Origin: Aristolochia californica
Taxonomy: Eukaryota > Streptophyta > Magnoliopsida > Piperales > Aristolochiaceae
Direction of reading: 5' to 3'
Assembly: GCA_029961685.1 (NCBI GenBank)
Contig: JARWKL010000013.1
Span: 22,317,922-22,381,921, forward strand
Length of the DNA stretch: 64,000 nucleotides
Part shown: one piece after another, positions 35,103-45,347 of the stretch
Position numbering within the stretch: the stretch's first letter is position 1
Layout of the letters: each line of letters starts with the position of its first letter
Notes under the pieces: model-generated
Database searches by the model: none
What the model was told of the DNA's origin: nothing
The model's input: only the letters and a program-made list of their open reading frames with translations
Program-made: the position numbers and the translations under genes

Positions 35103-37731
35103 TTCATAGTGTTCCTGTTGTTGCTGGAACATATTATTGATCTAGGATTGTCTAGTGAGTCCAACTTGTATACCAATAGCCAAGAGGTGTTGGACTAGAT
35201 CAAAAGCCAAAGTTGAGGACGTGGATGGAACATCATAATGGATAGACATTTGTGCATCCAAATCTACTGAAATCAATAATTCTCTCTCTTCCGCTTGTAC
35301 ACCTAGTCTGACAAATTGCTTAGCGCCAGCCGGCAAGTGTTGTTCCCCTAAATGCGTATCCAAGGTGGTAGGAAGGATGCCTCCTGCTTGGATGATTTGA
35401 GCAGCTCGTTCGCCTCCAAAACTGAGTCTGATACTACACCATCTACACATTCAACCTCAGTGCCATCTTCTAAACCCACTTGGGATCCTCCTCCAAGAAG
35501 GGGGTCATCCCACTGGGGTCTATAGATGTCCACATGAGCGAGTCATGGCCGAGCCCAAAGACCAAGAAGTTGCAAGGTGCGGTGCATTGGAGAACATTGT
35601 ATGAAACTCGAATCTCAGCCAGACTCTACTGTGGGACAACCTTGGAGGTGGCATGATGGAGGATCACCTACAGTTGTATAGGCTCTGCGGTGGTGTCAGT
35701 TAGCCGGAGAATCCCAACATTTAGGCCGTAGAGAAAGGATCTATCAGCAAACCTGTTGAAGTTGGAGCGCCAGCCATGATAGTGGCGATAGCGAGAGAAT
35801 AATTCTGATTTTCTGTGGTTGGGCGCCTCCGGTCTATGAAACAGAGTCAGAAGTTGACTCTGCTGAAATCAATGCCATATAATCTTCCTTAAGCAGACCA
35901 GCTTGCCAATTAAAGAAACAATGACTCATTCCAGACTGGCTTCTTTAGCTAGACCGTATCTCTTTTAGCTCGCTAATTGACCTCCTTCATCAATGCTTCC
36001 TTTCTGCTAGTTAACGTCGGATTTACCATAATTCTTGTTGGAGACTCTACTCTGCCTGATTTTCATCCCAAGCAGAAGTTTTTCATTACCTCTTTATTCT
36101 TGGATACTATTTTTCGGAAAGTCTCGTGGCTGTATCGCTACTGTGTTGTTGCCATTTCTGCACGATGAATCAGTCTCCTACTCCGTTGCTAATTCTGGAA
36201 ACTGGGTGAGCTTTGTGTTGAAACCAGTGCGCTAAAAGACTCGAACCTGTTAGGAAAGCAACCGCATGAATCTTATACAAGGACTGGCCCGATCGATACA
36301 AATATTTCAACACTCCCCCGCATGGGAAAACCCATGAACAAACTCGCCGGAAAAACCCGGGACAAATTCACCAAAAATACCTGGGACAAAATTTGGTGGG
36401 AGCGGGACTCGAACACAGAACCAACCTGCTCTTATACCATGTTGAAACCATTGCGCTAAAAGGCTCGAACCTGTTAGGAAAGCAACCGCACGGATCTTAT
36501 ACAAGGACTGGCCCAGTCGATATAAACAAATATTCCAACACTTTGTTTACATTGTTGTTTCCGTCTTTCTGAGATCTTCGTTGGATTATTTTCTCCACTG
36601 CAGAAATAGGTTTTTATCAAAAATATATTTGATCTTGCTACTGTGTCTTTTTTCAAAAAATTCTCTGGCTCATCGCCAACTTGGTTGCTCCATGGAGAAG
36701 GCACCTCTATTGTTATCTACAGAGTATTGGTTTAATCTATAGAAAACCATACTAGTTTTAATCTGCCAGGTTAACCCTATGGGAGGGCGACCAGACTGAT
36801 TCTGTTCTGCTCGGGTTAGCTCAGCAAGTTAGAACAACTCGGACCAGAGTCAACTCATTATGAGTCAACTCGGATCTAGGTCAACCAGACTTGGCCCACT
36901 TGCTCTCTACCTTTGCTATCAGGGTCTGGGTCCCAAGTTATATACCAATTCGACTATATTCGTTTGATACTTGACTCAGCTCGACTCTATCCCTTGGCTC
37001 TGACTTCATTATTATCTTGGATTTTTTTTGCAGTTTATTACTCAATTCCTTATTCAACAATGGACTCTCTATGGATTATTTCATGTGTCCTTATTAAGGA
37101 TTTTCAGTATTTGGTACGTGTTATTGGGGCCTAGGTCCATTTTCGTTGTTGTTTTCTTGTGTCTTTGACTAAGACATTATTATGGAAGGACTTCTCGGTT
37201 GCTAACTCCTGTCAGCATTGGTTATTTTGATGAAGAAAATAAAGCACATGGTGGCCCCAACGTATTATCTTCCGGTCATTCTCCGTTACCTCTTATTATT
37301 TGTTGAAATCATTTATAAGCAATGCTTATAGACCCACTACCTATAGAGGATAGAAGTGTACCCAACATCCAACGTGAGTCAAGTCTATTATTCACCCAAG
37401 AAGTGTTTGTTAAGCTACCCTTAGAAATTGTATAGACTCTTTGTGCCCCATAATTGGGCTACTTTTCTCCTTTGAAATTGAGCGAAGAGTATTTCAGACT
37501 ATGACCATTTGACTGGAGTATGGAGTTTTGTCATACGGCTAGGAGTGTTTTTTCTTCACTTATATTTTGCCAACTGGGTATCTTGGTAAAGAACAAAGAG
37601 ATCACATCACCAGCTTGAGGGGGAATGTTGGAAGATATGTTGAACTACCATTTTATTCGGCTAGATCCTATACACCATTTGTAGCAAGCTGGGTATTTAT
37701 GATGTTCTCTCACTGCCAGCTTGAGGGGGAG
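35103..37731 (+). other. Non-coding body of element Y
   Basis: No gag or pol. The stretch ~36550-37210 (with many GACTCGG/AACTCGG variants around 36820-36990) is clearly related to element H read in reverse (~49560-50040). Near the end, 37614-37640 holds a PPT-plus-LTR-start-like string (AGCTTGAGGGGGAATGTTGG) ~105 bp before the true PPT/LTR junction at 37731, a vestigial duplicate. A TRIM lies at 36216. Short frames here show no family features. Confidence 0.75.
36216..36540 (-). mobile_element. TRIM: complete 325-bp miniature LTR retrotransposon
   Basis: LTRs 36216-36312 (97 bp) and 36440-36540 (101 bp), both TGTTGAAACC to CAACA, in direct orientation. A perfect 5-bp duplication CTTTG lies outside (36211-36215 and 36541-36545). 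The right LTR is preceded by GCTCTTATACCA, the complement of a PBS (TGGTATAAGAGC), and the left is followed by CTCCCCCGCATGGG, the complement of a PPT, so the element is on the minus strand. The interior is ~127 bp and non-coding. All cis signals of an LTR retrotransposon are present with no genes; mobilisation must be in trans. Confidence 0.95.
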
Positions 37732-38558
37732 TGTTGGAAGATGGGGTCAAGCCCACATGACCAAGGAAGACCAGAACGTCCAAGTGTGTTAGAAGATGGA
37801 CTCAAGCCCACACGACCAAGGAAGGCTCACACAGTGATGGCATGATGCTAAATAAAGAGTCATCTCATAAAGATGACACTGATATAATTAGTTTAAGTTT
37901 CAGGGGTATAATTATAATATTTTAGTTTTACTCATCTTTAAATAGAGCTTTAAGGGGAGGATTAGGACACAAGCCCATAATCTCATTCTTCCTCCTGTTT
38001 TCTCCCCAATGTTAAGTTGTGGAGCTTAATTAATGCCTTACATTGAGTCGGTACGTGGGTCGACCTTCATGGTAAGGTAGTCGTGGGGTTGGAAGTGGGG
38101 CGAGGAGCACCCGCCAGATCCACGATATATTGACTGTTGTTTCATTAATAGTAGTTTGGGTATTTCACACTTGTAATCCAGTTGCTCTAATTTTCTCTTA
38201 ATATTTGGGGGGCGTCATTGTTATGGTTTTATCACCCGGAGTATCATCATTCGAAGGATCACCTTGAGTTATGACCCTTGAGAGAAATTAGAGAAAAACA
38301 CTTGTAAGTGTGTATGATTTCTCTTATAAACAATTTCATCTTCATAGTGGATTACTGTAGCGGTAGAAGACAGGATGTAGTCTCACCTTGAGGCAAACCT
38401 TTATAAATCTTGTTGTATTTTCATTCTTTCTTTTCCTTCTTCCATAATTATTATTATTGCTCTCATTAGTGGGAAATTAGGGCATCTAATTCCTAACACT
38501 CAATATGACTTCTCTCCTTTTCTCCATGAGCAAATCCATGAAGTCCTTAAAATCAACA
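37732..38558 (+). repeat. 3' LTR of Y, split by a solo LTR
   Basis: Starts TGTTGGAAGATGG after the PPT TTGAGGGGGAG and ends AAATCAACA. Without the 38010-38503 insertion it is ~333 bp; the ~164 bp difference from the 5' LTR equals three of the 55-bp units (two copies here, five there). Confidence 0.9.
38010..38498 (+). mobile_element. Solo LTR inserted in the 3' LTR of Y
   Basis: 489 bp, TGTTAAGTTGTGGAGC to ATTCCTAACA. Flanks are CCCAA (38005-38009) and CTCAA (38499-38503), a 5-bp duplication with one mismatch. The uninterrupted LTR at ~18550-18575 shows the pre-insertion sequence. No internal genes. The 3' ~110 bp of the same family recurs at 51570-51681. Confidence 0.85.
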
Positions 38559-39020
38559 GGGAACATTATATCTGGTCTATTGGCTGAAAGGTAAAGTAGC
38601 GATCCTATAATACCTCTGTAAATCTTTTGATCTATAGCCCTATTGAAGTCGTTCGAGTCAAGTTTCAAGGATGAACTAATGGGTGTGCTAATTGACTTAA
38701 GATTTTTTATGTTGAATCTCTTAAGCAATCCCTTAGTGTATTTGGACTAATTTATGAATGTTCCATTTTTGGTTTGACTTACTTGAAATCCAAGGAAGAA
38801 TGTGAGTTCACCCATTAAACTCATTTCAAACTCATTCTTCATTGCACTAGCAAATTCTTCACAATGAGAGGGATTTGTAGAACCAAATATGATATCATCC
38901 ACATAAATTTGGACTATAATAAGGTCTTGATCATGGTTCTTAGTAACTAAAGTCTTATCTATGATTCCTCTCTTGTAGCCATTCGTTTCCAAGAATTTGC
39001 TTAATCATGAACTCTAAAAG
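38559..39020 (-). pseudogene. Copia C reverse transcriptase, middle piece
   Basis: Minus-strand RT with IVQIYVDDIIFGSTN (~38917-38873), FEMSLMGELTFFLGFQV and SLLYLSANRPDIMF (~38606-38565). The IIFGSTN sequence after the catalytic YVDD is characteristic of SIRE/Maximus-like copia elements. One stop near 38747 separates two clean frames. Continues leftwards at 18122 (beyond Y) and rightwards at 42611 (beyond E). Confidence 0.9.
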
Positions 39021-39640
39021 TGTTATGGTCCTGGGTTAAGTACTTGGTTTTCCGCTACCAAACATGTCGGTCTTTTGGGTAGTATTGGCTAGGTGCTCCT
39101 CAAGCTCGAAAGTAGGGTCTGTATGCCGACGTCTCCACCTGTGCCCAAGTAGCATCCACAGTAGCTGTGTCCGCCCTCTAGACGCTCAAAACTGGAGCAT
39201 TCCACCCCAGTAGCAATTTTTTGTTTACCATCTCTACCCTCCATCAGTCCTGGACTGGTGTGAAACTGCCCCTCACGGTGGCCCCCCATTGGCAAAAGTT
39301 GCACTGCCCACACTTATCAACCCCTTCAATGTCAAAAGCAGCAATTACAGTAGTATTGGATCCAGTTAGTAGTAGAAGCAATCAAGCACCCTTACTGACC
39401 ATGCGAGAGGTCAATGAGACCAATAAAGGAGTACATGTAGGTCCTTTCATATTCATTTCTGTCCTGTGGCAATATATCTTGCATCTCATTAACAGGACTA
39501 AGCAGGGAATTCACCTTTGACGTTTGAAATCTAGACCAATAGCAGAAAAAATTCACTACAACAATATCAGATTGATCAAGTTCAGCACCTGCTAATGTAA
39601 GAATTCCTGCAAGTGGTTCAAGTGCCACCCCCGAAGCAGA

Positions 39641-39892
39641 AGCACTAGATTCAGTACCATTGGAATCATACTTCCCTCTTCCAGCACTTAGAGTTAGTGC
39701 CTTGATTTCATGCAAATAGTCATCTGCATCCTCAAGAAGCACCTCGGCTGGGCTGGCTGAAGCATAAGCACTAGATTCAGTACCATTGGAATCATACTTC
39801 CCTCTTCCAGCACTCAGAGTTAGTGCCTTGATTTCATGCAAATAGTCATCTGCATCCTCAAGAAGCACCTCGGCTGGGCTGGCTAGCAGCAG
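39641..39892 (-). repeat. 126-bp tandem duplication in E
   Basis: Two copies, 39641-39766 and 39767-39892, differ at only a few bases. On the minus strand each encodes 42 residues including EDADDYLHEIKALTLSAG. The frame 39868-39392 is open across both copies (158 codons), but I recognise no family. Confidence 0.9.
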
Positions 39893-40140
39893 TGTATGCT
39901 AGACTGCATCAACAGCCTTGTTTGCTTGGCTGGCTGGCAGCAGTGTATGCTGGACTGCCACAATAGCCTTGTTTTCTTGGCTGACTAGCAGCAATGTATG
40001 CTGGACTACCACAACAATTTTGTTTGCTTGGCAGGCTGGCAGCAGTGTATGCTGGACTGCCACATCAGCCTTGTTTGCTTGGCTGGCTGGCAGCAGTGTA
40101 TGTTGGACTGCCACAACACTCAACTGGGTTAAGAGAGCCT
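39886..40140 (-). repeat. 51-bp tandem repeat, five copies
   Basis: GCAGCAGTGTATGCTGGAC-type units start at 39886, 39937, 39988, 40039 and 40090, exactly 51 bp apart. On the minus strand each reads as 17 residues of the type VQHTLLPASQANKA. Both strands stay open across the array. Multiples of three suggest past coding constraint, but no known repeat protein is recognised. Confidence 0.92.
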
Positions 40141-40396
40141 TTTCTAGGTTTAAAGAACTCAATGGAGTGGAACTTCCTCTCTGCCCATAAACACTGCCAT
40201 ACTGCTGGCCTAAATATGAACCTATCAGCTGTCTTGTTTCCAACTTGTGTTCACATAGCTGGACAGCAGTAATCACTGTAGCATGTCCCTCATTCTCATC
40301 AGCTATAGATGCACCCTGTGATTCATTTCCATTTTCTTCTACATATGCTAGGTGTTGCTCATCTGCATCACTTCTAACCGGTTTTATTTTTTTCTA

Positions 40397-40700
40397 TTGA
40401 ACCCATTGCTGCATTGCCACCACAATAGCAATTTGAAAAATTGGAAGTGGCTCTCCTGGCCACCCTAAGAATGCAACAGCAGTAGAAATTTGAAACTGTT
40501 GAACCCATTGATGCATTGCCCCACAACAGCAATTTGAAAAATTAGAAGTGGCTGTCCTGCCAACCCCAAGAATGCAACAACATCAACAGAAATTTGAAAC
40601 TGCTGAAACCATTGCTGCATTGCCACCACAACAACAATTTGAAAAATTTAAAGTAGCTCTCCTACCCACCCCACGAATGCAACAACAGCAGAAATTGGAA
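40397..40700 (+). repeat. ~102-bp tandem repeat, three copies
   Basis: Units begin (T/C)TGAA(A/C)CCATTG(C/A)TGCATTGCC at 40397, 40498 and 40601. Each contains CAATTTGAAAAATT and an AAGAATGCAACA-like segment. On the plus strand the last copies read as Gln-rich peptide ([18 protein letters not shown]). Confidence 0.85.
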
Positions 40701-40845
40701 ATTGAGTCAGACTGTTCAACCCAGTCACAGAAAATTCATTCCTCCACAAGACCATTCCCAGCACACCCAAAAAACATTTATCTCCATTTTTTTCTACGTT
40801 GGCTCCCTTCTCATATTCAGAACTCTCACCAACTTGAAAATTTGC

Positions 40846-41193
40846 CAACTCCTCTACCAAGCCTTGAACAGTCTTATCAATCCCTTTCTTTATAAAAACA
40901 GGATTAGCAGCAGATGTTACACTGAGCAACCCAAGTTTGATTATCTCCCTGGCAAGTACTAAACCTATTGTAGTCCCATCACCAGCAGAGTCATTGGTTT
41001 TACTTGCACCCTCCTTAATCAAAGTTGCACCAGCATTCTCCATAGCATCTGGAACCTCAATAGCTTGAGCAATTGGAACCCCATCATTAACCACTTTTGG
41101 ACTCCCAAACTCATCATGTACAACATTCCTGCCCTTGGGACCCAAAGTTACACCTACAGCATCTGGAAGTTTATCAATCCCAGCTTGGAGTGC
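40846..41193 (-). pseudogene. Plastid chaperonin-60 alpha fragment (RuBisCO-binding subunit)
   Basis: About 116 codons in one open frame match the N-terminal equatorial domain of type I chaperonins: ALQAGIDKL, the glycine-rich [35 protein letters not shown] and the ATPase motif NDSAGDGTT, ending LVEEL. The wording ([23 protein letters not shown]) is that of plant plastid Cpn60 alpha. Full-length proteins are ~580 residues, so under a quarter is present, and sequence on both sides is unrelated. No intron interrupts it. It lies inside element E, so it is a captured, non-functional fragment. Confidence 0.9.
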
Positions 41194-42250
41194 ATCATAC
41201 ATGGGACCCAGAAATTTCATCACAACGATGGCAATTTTACCAAGAACAAGCGCACCGGTACTATTCGCATCCACAGAAAAACAAAGCCCCCCAAACAAAA
41301 TTCTCTGCAGTCCATAATTTTTTTTCTATGAATCCTGACATCCCCAGAAAAATTGCATCTCGAAATTCATACACCCAAGCGAGAATTTCGTCAAAACGGT
41401 TCTATTTCTCTGCCTCCCAGAATAGAAAACCCCTCTGTTTCTCAGCCCCACGTAGCACCCTCAACGCAATTCTAGAGTTGTTTTCAAAAAAAAATATGGA
41501 TTGGAGAAAGGAGAAGGCGAAGTTGGTAGAAAATCATCTTAGGAACTTATCCCAAAAATCGTTCCAGTCCTTTTTTCGCTGGAATGCCGAGAGCGAGAGT
41601 GAAACTGAGAAATTGACCTATTCCCCAGTTGAACAGCAGCCCTTGGGGGCTTGGCCTCTTGGAATTTTTCCCTCTCGAAGGTGAACAACAGACCTTTAGG
41701 GTGTCTTGCATCGGATTGATTTGAGGTCGAACCCAAATCGACAAAATCTTCTGACGAAATCATCTTTTCTACAATTTCCAGAGAGGATGGGTTTCCCAGT
41801 TGGAGACTGAGAGCAGCAACAAGGGGCTGGCTCTCGTCGGACTGCCCGAAGGAATCTTTGCCCCAAAACCCTCCGATTTTGGATTTCCAGTCTCCCCAAT
41901 GTCGGATTTCCATGCTCGGTATGACATTGGAAATTTTTCCGTTCTTGTTCGGGGAGACGTTTTTCGTCCCGTGAGAAAGAGTTGTTGCTTGCTATGGGAA
42001 TGGTTCCTATGCGGGACTTTTGGTTTGTGTACTTTCTCTCTGCGGCCTCGTCATGCATCGTTGCCATTACCCTTTCGATTATGTGGAGTTTTTGGTTCAT
42101 ACTTGGGTTAGATACAACTTTTGCATGATCTGAGTGGGCCTTCCATTGGTTTCTGCCTACACCTTTGCGTGCACATTTAACCCTTTGATCATGAATTCTA
42201 ACTCCCCATTGCTGGAATTCCCCATGTTACGCGGATCTGATACCAAGTTG
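41194..42250. other. Internal region of E between Cpn60 fragment and right LTR
   Basis: No recognised family. Both strands carry moderately long frames (minus 42100-41696, plus 41097-41684), neither with domain features. The last bases, GGATCTGATACCA (42235-42247), are the PBS complement three bases from the LTR start. Confidence 0.5.
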
Positions 42251-42610
42251 TTATGGTCCCAGATCTGACACATGGATTCGTAAGGAGGAAGAAGAGGAAG
42301 ACGAAAATCAAGCCAAAGAGAAGCTTGAAAACCCTAGGTTCTTTGAGGAGAACGCACACCCCTGAGCTTGTTGAGGAGAACTCAAAAAACCCTATTTAAC
42401 CTAAATCAATGTTTGTCTTTCTCATTACTCTTACCCCTTAAATAGGCTTCACCCTTACGAGGCTTAAGAAAAAATATTATAAAAATACCCCTATAAATAA
42501 AATATTCCAAAAATACCCATGTGACCTATTAATTATTTAATTGAAATAAAATAAAATAAATCAAGGTAAAGAAAAATTATTAAAATAATAATGTTATTGT
42601 GTGCATAACA
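42251..42610 (-). repeat. Right-hand LTR of E
   Basis: 360 bp from TGTTATGGTCCCAG to TGCATAACA, bounded by the PBS complement on the left and target duplication AAAAG on the right. Its ends form a short inverted repeat TGTTATG/CATAACA. No full-length partner was found at the left end of E. Confidence 0.65.
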
Positions 42611-42760
42611 AAAAGTTGGCTTTAAACCATACAAAATTTTATGTAATTTACATATATGGTTTGGAAATCTCTGTATGTCATTGAATAGTAAAAGATTAAC
42701 AAATCTAACCTCATACTCAAAGAAATGAGATTGGTTGAGACTCAATGAAGAATCTCACCG
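42611..42760 (-). pseudogene. Copia C reverse transcriptase, right piece
   Basis: Minus-strand codons include FPNHICKLHKILYGLK (~42680-42620), the RT segment that precedes the A-W-Y-E-R block found at the start of 39020-38990. This places E inside C. Similarity fades by ~42760. Confidence 0.78.
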
Positions 42761-43051
42761 CTCTTAGCACAACTCATAGACCTACGTGCTTTGTGAAGAT
42801 CAATTTGATTTATCTATGCTATTTACAATTGAGATCTTCATAACTTTTAAAAGGGTGCATATCAAAATCTAATTTAGCATAGGTAGACAATTTGAATTGT
42901 TGTACACAAACTAAATAACACCCTTTAATCTGTTGTAGCCAACTAAATGAGAATTGCTTATGTCTAGGTTTCTATACAAGCATAAGAATCAAATATACGA
43001 ATCATGCATAGAATAGATTTTGCAAGTGAAAAGAGATTCATAGCCATGAGA
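42761..43051. other. Unassigned sequence right of copia C
   Basis: No motif recognised. It may be a decayed continuation of copia C or flanking DNA. Confidence 0.35.
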
Positions 43052-43660
43052 TGTTTTGCTTTTCAGGACTCCATGAATTAAGCACATGGAGAAAAAAGGA
43101 AAAGAAACTCATTGGGGAAAACTTGAGGAAGAAGGGTTATGGAATTGATTATTCCTAACCCTCCCCCTGAAGCTCTATTTATATATTTATGAGACTACTA
43201 TATTACAATAATATCCCTGAACTTAGGGTTTAGGGTTAGGGTTTTAACCCTGGAAATTTAGCTTAATTACATCACCATTATTTACCATCCTTCCATCTTA
43301 TATGTGGGCCTTTTAACCCTACAACTTTAGCTTAATTATATCAATGCCATCTCTATGAGATGACCCTTTATTTACCATCCTACCGTCTTGTATGTGGGCC
43401 TATGGGTCTTCTCCTTGATCTGTGGGCCTTGAGCCCGTCTTTTATTTCTCTTGGATGCATGGGTCTTCTTTGGTCGTATGTGCTTGGGCCCATCTTCTAA
43501 TACACTTGGATATATAAGTCTTCCTTGGTCGTGTGGGTTTGGGCCTTGTCTTCCAATACTCCCCCTCAAGCTGGGGGTGAGAGAACAACATGAACTCCCA
43601 TCTTGCTGCAAATGATGTATAAAATCTTTTTTGTATAATATGCTTTCATCTTCTAACACT
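43052..43660 (-). mobile_element. Y-family LTR plus short internal end, truncated
   Basis: LTR 43052-43558 (plus strand TGTTTTGCTTTTCAGG to TTCCAATA) is the reverse of the Y LTR, including the shared GACCAAGGAAG-type repeats. It is followed by PPT CTCCCCCTCAAGCTGG and ~85 bp of internal sequence. A second partial LTR-tail/PPT (TTCTAACACTCCCCCTCACG) follows at ~43650. A short telomere-like run lies at 43223-43243. Confidence 0.82.
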
Positions 43661-43679
43661 CCCCCTCACGCTGGTGCTC

Positions 43680-44651
43680 TTATTCATGAGGCCCAACTGG
43701 TATAATATCAGTGAGAGTAAATCACTCTTAGCCACTAAGACATTACTCTAAAGTGTCCACCTCCGTCACTGTGTCCCTCCACAGGACAACGACTCTCAAG
43801 TGGTAGAGTAATATATGATTTTAATGGGGGGAAGTAACATAATTGAATCATCATCTAAAACGAGAACCAGTAGCATAAAAATAAAAAATTTGAACAATTA
43901 TCTCTCGGCTAGTGTTCTTCCTTCATACAAGAGCCCTTCTTTGAGTGGTGTTGATCATCACTTCTCTAGACCATTCATTTGTCGAAGGATCCTAAATATG
44001 TTGCTCTGATACCATGTTGAATTTAGGATCCATTTTCCATGATCACAAACAAGAGAAAGACGAAATAAAATCGAGAAAAGAGGAGGAAAACTCTCGGTAG
44101 AGAAGAGAAAAAATAAAAGGAGAAGAGTGGGTTGCGCCAAGTAAGGAGAGGAAGAGAGAGAACCAACTCGGGATTGAATGTGTGGCTTCATTAATTTTGA
44201 CTTACAAGACCTCTCTTTATAGTAGAGGAGGAGGTAGAGTCCTTATACAACTTATCATTCAATCCTAATAACATTCCCACTCTAACTCTTCAATATAAGT
44301 AAGTCTATTTAAACTAAACAACTAGAACACCAACTTGAGTAGAACTAAGAGTCCTTTATTATTCACGTGAGGGGAATGGATAAGCCAGCTCGTAGCCTTA
44401 TCCTTGTGGGCCCCTCATGACCTCCCAGTGCACCTTGATAAGAGTGCCAGCTCATGAGATCTTTGTGGGTCCCACTTAATCTTCAAGTCTTCTAAATCAA
44501 TTCAGCTTGTGCTTTTTGCTTCATTAACTCGTGCTTGCTTTGGGAGAGGACTCTTCTTGGTATCCCACGTCCTCTAGGACTCTTCTTGATGACCTACGTC
44601 CTTATGGTGGGTCCCACCAGCTCGAGCATCATGGTGGGTCCCATTGTAACA
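43680..44651 (-). mobile_element. Family-1 copia fragment: leader, PBS and 5' LTR
   Basis: LTR 44015-44651 (637 bp; minus strand TGTTACAATGGGACCC to TTCAACA), PBS complement GCTCTGATACCA at 44003-44014, and ~320 bp of leader that matches the element 1 leader (12991-13100) in reverse. Gag and pol are missing. Confidence 0.88.
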
Positions 44652-45347
44652 ATAAGACAAGTATCAACTGATCTTGATGAAGTTTGTAATTGATTTACAA
44701 GAAGATCAAGATTATAACATCATTTTAGTCATAAAAATAAATCTTCACAACATATGAAGATTATCTTGACTTGATGTGATTCAAAATTCAAAAAGAAAAA
44801 AAAAACGTAAAGAAGGAGTATGTAAATAAGAAGAAAAAAAATATAAAAAAGAAGAATTAACTTATCTCTTCATGGTAGAACTCCTTCTTTAACAAACTTC
44901 TTGGACAGATTTCATAACTACTTCATCAAGTGGGATCCTAAACTCCTTGATTTAATACCATGTAAAATTTAGTATCCCATGGGAAGAACTTTAGATCAAC
45001 AAGGAAGAAGGAGAAGAAGAGAGAAAGGAGAGGAGAAGAAGAAAAACGTGGAAGCAGAGAGTTTGGATTAAGGGAAGGAGTTGTGTCAAATAAGAAGGAA
45101 GGAGGGTGGACGAATTTGTGGAAGGAGAGGAGAGGGCTTCAAAGCTCTACCTCTTAGCCAATGCCTCTATTTATAGTTTTACAATGCCCTTAGGGCTACA
45201 AATTGATAAAACAAAAGACATAAAAGGAACACATATTTACACCTCTATGTCATCTTTATGGAAAGTACCATATTTTACACATATGCCACTCCTTTGACGT
45301 GTGGGCTTCTTGTCTTAAGCTTGTGGGCTTGAGCCCATCTTCCAATA
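44652..45347 (-). mobile_element. Element-A family fragment: leader and 5' LTR
   Basis: The leader part (44652-44960) resembles 27140-27447, and the LTR 44961-45347 resembles 27448-27838 with clearly more divergence. The PBS is mutated (TTTAATACCA). The LTR right end (TTCCAATA) abuts plus-strand copia pol of element G. Confidence 0.85.

Larger units (their letters stand above)
18123..38558 (+). mobile_element. Non-autonomous LTR element Y, containing nested insertions
   Basis: 5' LTR 18123-18619, PBS TGGTATCAGAGC at 18620, a short leader to 18753, then the nested element X, a non-coding body 35103-37731, PPT, and 3' LTR 37732-38558. Flanks are GAGAA (18118-18122) and GGGAA (38559-38563), a 5-bp duplication with one mismatch. 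The body has no gag-pol; only the last ~50 bp before the PPT resemble the end of copia pol. It is a copia-derived non-autonomous element. Related members are H (48799-51460) and a fragment at 43052. Confidence 0.88.
39021..42610. mobile_element. LTR element E (3.6 kb) carrying a chaperonin-60 alpha fragment
   Basis: Inserted in the RT of copia C with a perfect 5-bp duplication AAAAG (39016-39020 and 42611-42615). Ends are TGTTATGGTCC and GCATAACA. An LTR-like block at the right (42251-42610) is preceded by GGATCTGATACCA, the complement of a PBS, suggesting minus-strand transcription. The left end does not match that block beyond the first 11 bases. Instead its first ~90 bp resemble the LTR start of element Z (GTCTTTTGGGTAGTATTGGCTAGGTG shared in two stretches). 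The interior has no recognisable gag-pol but has tandem repeats and a host gene fragment. Orientation is therefore tentative. Confidence 0.75.

Noticed and set aside
35142..35450. 102-codon minus-strand frame in the body of Y
   Set aside because: No motif, and the homologous region of H is not open in the same way.
41097..41684. 195-codon plus-strand frame
   Set aside because: Overlaps the chaperonin-60 alpha fragment in antisense and has no features of its own.
43223..43243. Telomere-like TTAGGGTTTAGGGTTAGGG run
   Set aside because: Under four repeat units inside a Y-family LTR; not an interstitial telomere array.
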